The notes under the pieces: model-generated
Databases searched by the model: none
What the model was told of the DNA's origin: nothing
The model's input: only the letters and a program-made list of their open reading frames with translations
Program-made: the position numbers and the translations under genes
Part shown: positions 61,158 to 64,000 of the stretch, piece by piece
How positions within the stretch are numbered: position 1 is the stretch's first letter
Layout of the letters: each line of letters opens with the position of its first letter
Assembly (NCBI GenBank): GCA_947476695.1
Contig: CANJRD010000002.1
Coordinates: 186,001-250,000, forward strand
DNA from: Rhodospirillaceae bacterium
GTDB lineage: Bacteria; Pseudomonadota; Alphaproteobacteria; Rhodospirillales; Rhodospirillaceae
Length of the DNA: 64,000 nt
Reading direction: 5' to 3'

Positions 61158-64000
61158 TCATTCGCTCCTATCGACGATCGTCTGTTGGAACAAAGTGGAG
61201 ATTTGCGCGGCGGTATCCTTCATCAGCGCTTCGAGCGCCTCGAATGTCGGAACCTCAGCGACCACCGTGAGCTTGTTCTTCAGGCCCAACGACAAATCGG
61301 ATGGTGCGTCGTCCGCCAACGACAGGCGTAGCATCACCTGCAGGCGCAACCAAAGCAACAGGCCGGCGATCAGTTTTGCGGCGTCTTCCCCGTCGATATG
61401 TCCGGCGGCGCGTAGCGCCTCGACCACCGCCACCATGCCGCGATCCGCGGCGCGAAGGCCGCTGCGACTGTGCAGGACGTGGAACTGCACGAGGAATTCG
61501 GCATCGATCATGCCGCCTGGGCGATGCTTCAGATCCCAAGCGTTGTCTCCCGGGTGTTCCTTCCGCATGCGGGCGCGCATGTCACCGATTTCCTGGCGCA
61601 GCGTGTTCGGATCGCGCGCGCGTTTCAGGGTGTCGAGAATGACGGCATCGAGGCGGGCGGTGAGGTTCTCCGGCCCATAGACAACGCGGGCGCGGGTGAG
61701 CGCCATGTGCTCCCACGTCCAGGACTTGTCGCGGTGATAATTGGCGAAGCCGTCATAGGGCGCGGCAAGCGGGCCTTTATCACCGTCCGGCCTCAGGCGG
61801 TGGTCGACGCTATAGAGCGCACCTTCCCGTGTGAGGGCTGTAAGGGCCGTGGTCAGGCGCTGCACGAAACGGATGTAGTAAACCGGCGCCGACAGCGATT
61901 TCGGCCCGCCTACCGACAGGGCTTCGGGTTCGTGGTCGTACACCACCACGATGTCGAGGTCCGATGTCGGCGTCAGTTCGTGGCTGCCGAGCTTTCCGTA
62001 AGCGACAATGGCGATGGCTCCGCCCGGCACCGTTCCATACTGGCGTACGAAGTCGGCTTCAACGTGGGGGGTGAGACTGTTCAATACTGCGACGGCGGCA
62101 TCGCTGAATTTCGCAGCGGCGACTTCAGGCGTGACGCGACCGCGAAGCAGTTGGACGCCGATACGGAACCGCTGGTCGTTCGCCCAGCGGCGTGTGAGAT
62201 CGAGGATTTCCTCGAATGCCGTGCCGCTGGTGAGTGCCGCCGCGAGATCGGTTCGCATGCCTTCGATGTCGGGCAGGGACGCGTAGAACTCCGGTTCCAG
62301 AACGTAGTCGAGCAGGGCGGTGTTGCGCGTGACCATCTCGGCGAGGCGCGGTGCGTCGCCCATAATCTCGGCGACCAGATCCATCAGCTCGGGGTTCGCA
62401 TGGAACGTCGACAACAGCTGAACCCCGCTGGAAAGCTGCGCCAGGGTTTGATCGAAGCGGATCAAGGCGACGTCCGGCTGAGTCGTCTTGCCGAACGCAG
62501 TCAGCAGCGGCGGAATCAGTTCCGTCAGCAGTTGACGGGCTCGGTCGCTGCGCATCGCTCGATAGCGGCCATGATGCCAGGCCCGCACGGCCGCCGCGGC
62601 GGCCGACGGGTTTTGGAACCCGAGACGCCGCAAGGTCTCCATCGTGTCGGAATCGTCCTCGGTGCCGGTGAAGACGAGATTGCCGCCAACCGCCAGGCTG
62701 GGCGCATCCTCGAACAACGCGGCGTAGTGAGTCTCCACGGTGCGCAGCGCCGCTCCCATGTCCGCCGCGAAGCTCTCGCAATCGGGATATCCGAGAAATG
62801 CCGCGAGTTCGGCCAGAGGCCCTGGCTGGGACGGCAACGTCTGCGTCTGCTCATCGGCGATCATCTGCAGTCGATGCTCGACTTTACGAAGATAGCGATA
62901 GGCGACGGTCAAGTCGTCGCGCGCTTCATCGGTGATGAAGCCCAGCTTCTGCAAGGTCTCGAGTGCGCCCAGGGTTGTCTGAATGCGCGCTTCGGGAATG
63001 CGTCCGCCCCAGATGAGCTGCTGGGTCTGGACGAAGAATTCGATCTCGCGAATGCCGCCGCGACCGACCTTGATGTTGTGCCCGGCAATGGCAACCTGGC
63101 TGCCGCCCTTGTGGGCGTATATCTGGCGCTTGATCGAGTGGATGTCCTGCAACGCATAGAAGTCGAGCGACTTGCGCCAGATGAAGGGCTTCAGTCCATC
63201 CAGGAATTCCCGCGCCGCGCCACCGTCGCCGGCGATGAAGCGGGCCTTGATCAAGGCCGCGCGTTCCCAATTCTGACCGTAGTTTTCATAGTAGCTTTGC
63301 GCGGCTTCGCGGCTGACGGCGATGCTGGTCGAGGCGGGGTCGGGCCGCAGCCGCAGATCGGTGCGGAACACATAGCCGTCGGCCGTGCGCTCTTGCAGGA
63401 TGCGCACTAACGACTTCGTGAGGTCGACCGCGAATTCCTGCGGCGATTTTTTACCGACGTAGGGCAGGCGATCCGCGTCGAACAGTACGAACAGGTCGAT
63501 GTCAGACGAATAATTCAGCTCGTGCGCGCCGAGCTTGCCGACCCCCAGCACGACATAACCGCTCTGCGCCGGATCGGCCGACGTGAGACGTCCGAGGTTG
63601 AGGGCGTCCTGCATCGCACCCGCCACAGCTTTGCGGACGCAGAGGTCAGCGAACCCGGACAATGCGACCACGACTTGGTCAACGTTCCATTGCGCGGTGA
63701 TGTCCGCGATCCCAATCGCGAGAGCGGCGCGGGCTTTCGCACGACGCAGGCGGAGCATCAGTGCCTGAATATCGCCATCATCGACATGCGTGATGAGATT
63801 CGCTTGCGCCCCGTCCAGGGCCGCGCGTGGCCCGCTCTGGACAAACAGCCTTAGGATGTCCGGGTGTTCGGTCAGCAACCGCCCCAGGAACGGACTGTTC
63901 GCGAAAATGCCGTCCAACAGCGGGGTCAACTGCGGGTCGTTATCGGCCGCCGCGACGAACGTAGCCTCCGCCGGCATGCGCTGCGCGGCTTCTGCGGCCC
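61158..64000 (-). CDS. glnE: Glutamine synthetase adenylyltransferase/deadenylase (partial at 5' end)
   Basis: The frame is open to the right window edge, so the gene start lies outside; about 947 codons are visible. Two nucleotidyltransferase domains occur: the N-terminal with LGAHELNYSSDIDLFVLFD and the C-terminal with LGSHELTPTSDLDIVVVYD, each followed by Arg-rich DLRLRPDP or DHRLRPDGDKG. Other family blocks are KVGRGGIREIEFFVQTQQL and KHRPGGMIDAEFLVQFH. The enzyme adenylylates or deadenylylates GlnA in response to PII. Its stop overlaps an upstream bcp ATG; a downstream operon with bcp and DUF455 is clear. Confidence 0.95.
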   Translation of the reverse strand, partial: AAEAAQRMPAEATFVAAADNDPQLTPLLDGIFANSPFLGRLLTEHPDILRLFVQSGPRAALDGAQANLITHVDDGDIQALMLRLRRAKARAALAIGIADITAQWNVDQVVVALSGFADLCVRKAVAGAMQDALNLGRLTSADPAQSGYVVLGVGKLGAHELNYSSDIDLFVLFDADRLPYVGKKSPQEFAVDLTKSLVRILQERTADGYVFRTDLRLRPDPASTSIAVSREAAQSYYENYGQNWERAALIKARFIAGDGGAAREFLDGLKPFIWRKSLDFYALQDIHSIKRQIYAHKGGSQVAIAGHNIKVGRGGIREIEFFVQTQQLIWGGRIPEARIQTTLGALETLQKLGFITDEARDDLTVAYRYLRKVEHRLQMIADEQTQTLPSQPGPLAELAAFLGYPDCESFAADMGAALRTVETHYAALFEDAPSLAVGGNLVFTGTEDDSDTMETLRRLGFQNPSAAAAAVRAWHHGRYRAMRSDRARQLLTELIPPLLTAFGKTTQPDVALIRFDQTLAQLSSGVQLLSTFHANPELMDLVAEIMGDAPRLAEMVTRNTALLDYVLEPEFYASLPDIEGMRTDLAAALTSGTAFEEILDLTRRWANDQRFRIGVQLLRGRVTPEVAAAKFSDAAVAVLNSLTPHVEADFVRQYGTVPGGAIAIVAYGKLGSHELTPTSDLDIVVVYDHEPEALSVGGPKSLSAPVYYIRFVQRLTTALTALTREGALYSVDHRLRPDGDKGPLAAPYDGFANYHRDKSWTWEHMALTRARVVYGPENLTARLDAVILDTLKRARDPNTLRQEIGDMRARMRKEHPGDNAWDLKHRPGGMIDAEFLVQFHVLHSRSGLRAADRGMVAVVEALRAAGHIDGEDAAKLIAGLLLWLRLQVMLRLSLADDAPSDLSLGLKNKLTVVAEVPTFEALEALMKDTAAQISTLFQQTIVDRSE

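Noticed and set aside
61470-63410. 646-codon open frame on the plus strand
   Set aside because: Antisense shadow of glnE, produced by high-GC codon use.

Overview
The window is a GC-rich, densely packed bacterial chromosome segment that looks alphaproteobacterial. The evidence is an NDUFA12-type complex I accessory gene next to two MCE genes and a DUF2155 gene; the run aat, accC, accB, aroQ; an RNase E with a large acidic insertion in its S1 domain and a C-terminal GWW motif; a fused ThiS-ThiG; a coenzyme-B12-dependent ribonucleotide reductase; and a HIG1-type small membrane protein. A Micropepsales/Rhizomicrobium-like or Rhodospirillales-like lineage is my guess only. I see no insertion sequence, prophage or CRISPR array.

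Layout. 1-4.0 kb: HIG1 protein, an unrecognised gene coupled to an N-formylglutamate amidohydrolase, tRNA-Val(GAC), a single-domain response regulator, a class A acid phosphatase and the relic of a YncE-like beta-propeller gene. 4.2-12.3 kb: an accessory, probably catabolic block with an MmgE/PrpD protein, an Asp/Glu-racemase-fold enzyme lacking the usual cysteines, two paralogous SAM methyltransferases, an MFS transporter and a Tat-exported type B carboxylesterase. 12.4-23.6 kb: parE, a thioesterase, a FemAB-like acyltransferase, RidA, serA, an ABC-2 exporter, and a MarR-DUF899-micro-ORF-GST operon divergent from a two-domain VOC protein.

23.6-29.3 kb is an iron-uptake block (TonB, TonB-dependent siderophore receptor, PiuC-type dioxygenase, PepSY reductase-like membrane protein) followed by a hemerythrin. 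29.3-34.0 kb holds nrdJ, with its stop codon overlapping the start of a SMODS/CD-NTase-like nucleotidyltransferase whose catalytic acids appear to be substituted; this is the most interesting locus here. 34.2-40.2 kb is housekeeping (complex I assembly, lipid transport, N-end rule, fatty acid, shikimate and thiamine synthesis). 40.2-41.6 kb is flgE behind a near-consensus sigma-54 promoter.

41.6-64 kb: a HTH protein, DsbA-like and BepA-like envelope quality-control proteins, two glycan/membrane genes, a divergent gamma-glutamyltransferase-like lipoprotein with an aminotransferase, rne, a cell-wall amidase, PBP1A, a dienelactone-hydrolase-like protein, prfB with a programmed +1 frameshift, and the operon glnE-bcp-DUF455. 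The Bcp carries a histone-H1-like basic tail. glnE runs off the right edge. Calls rest on motif recognition by eye; no database search was run.
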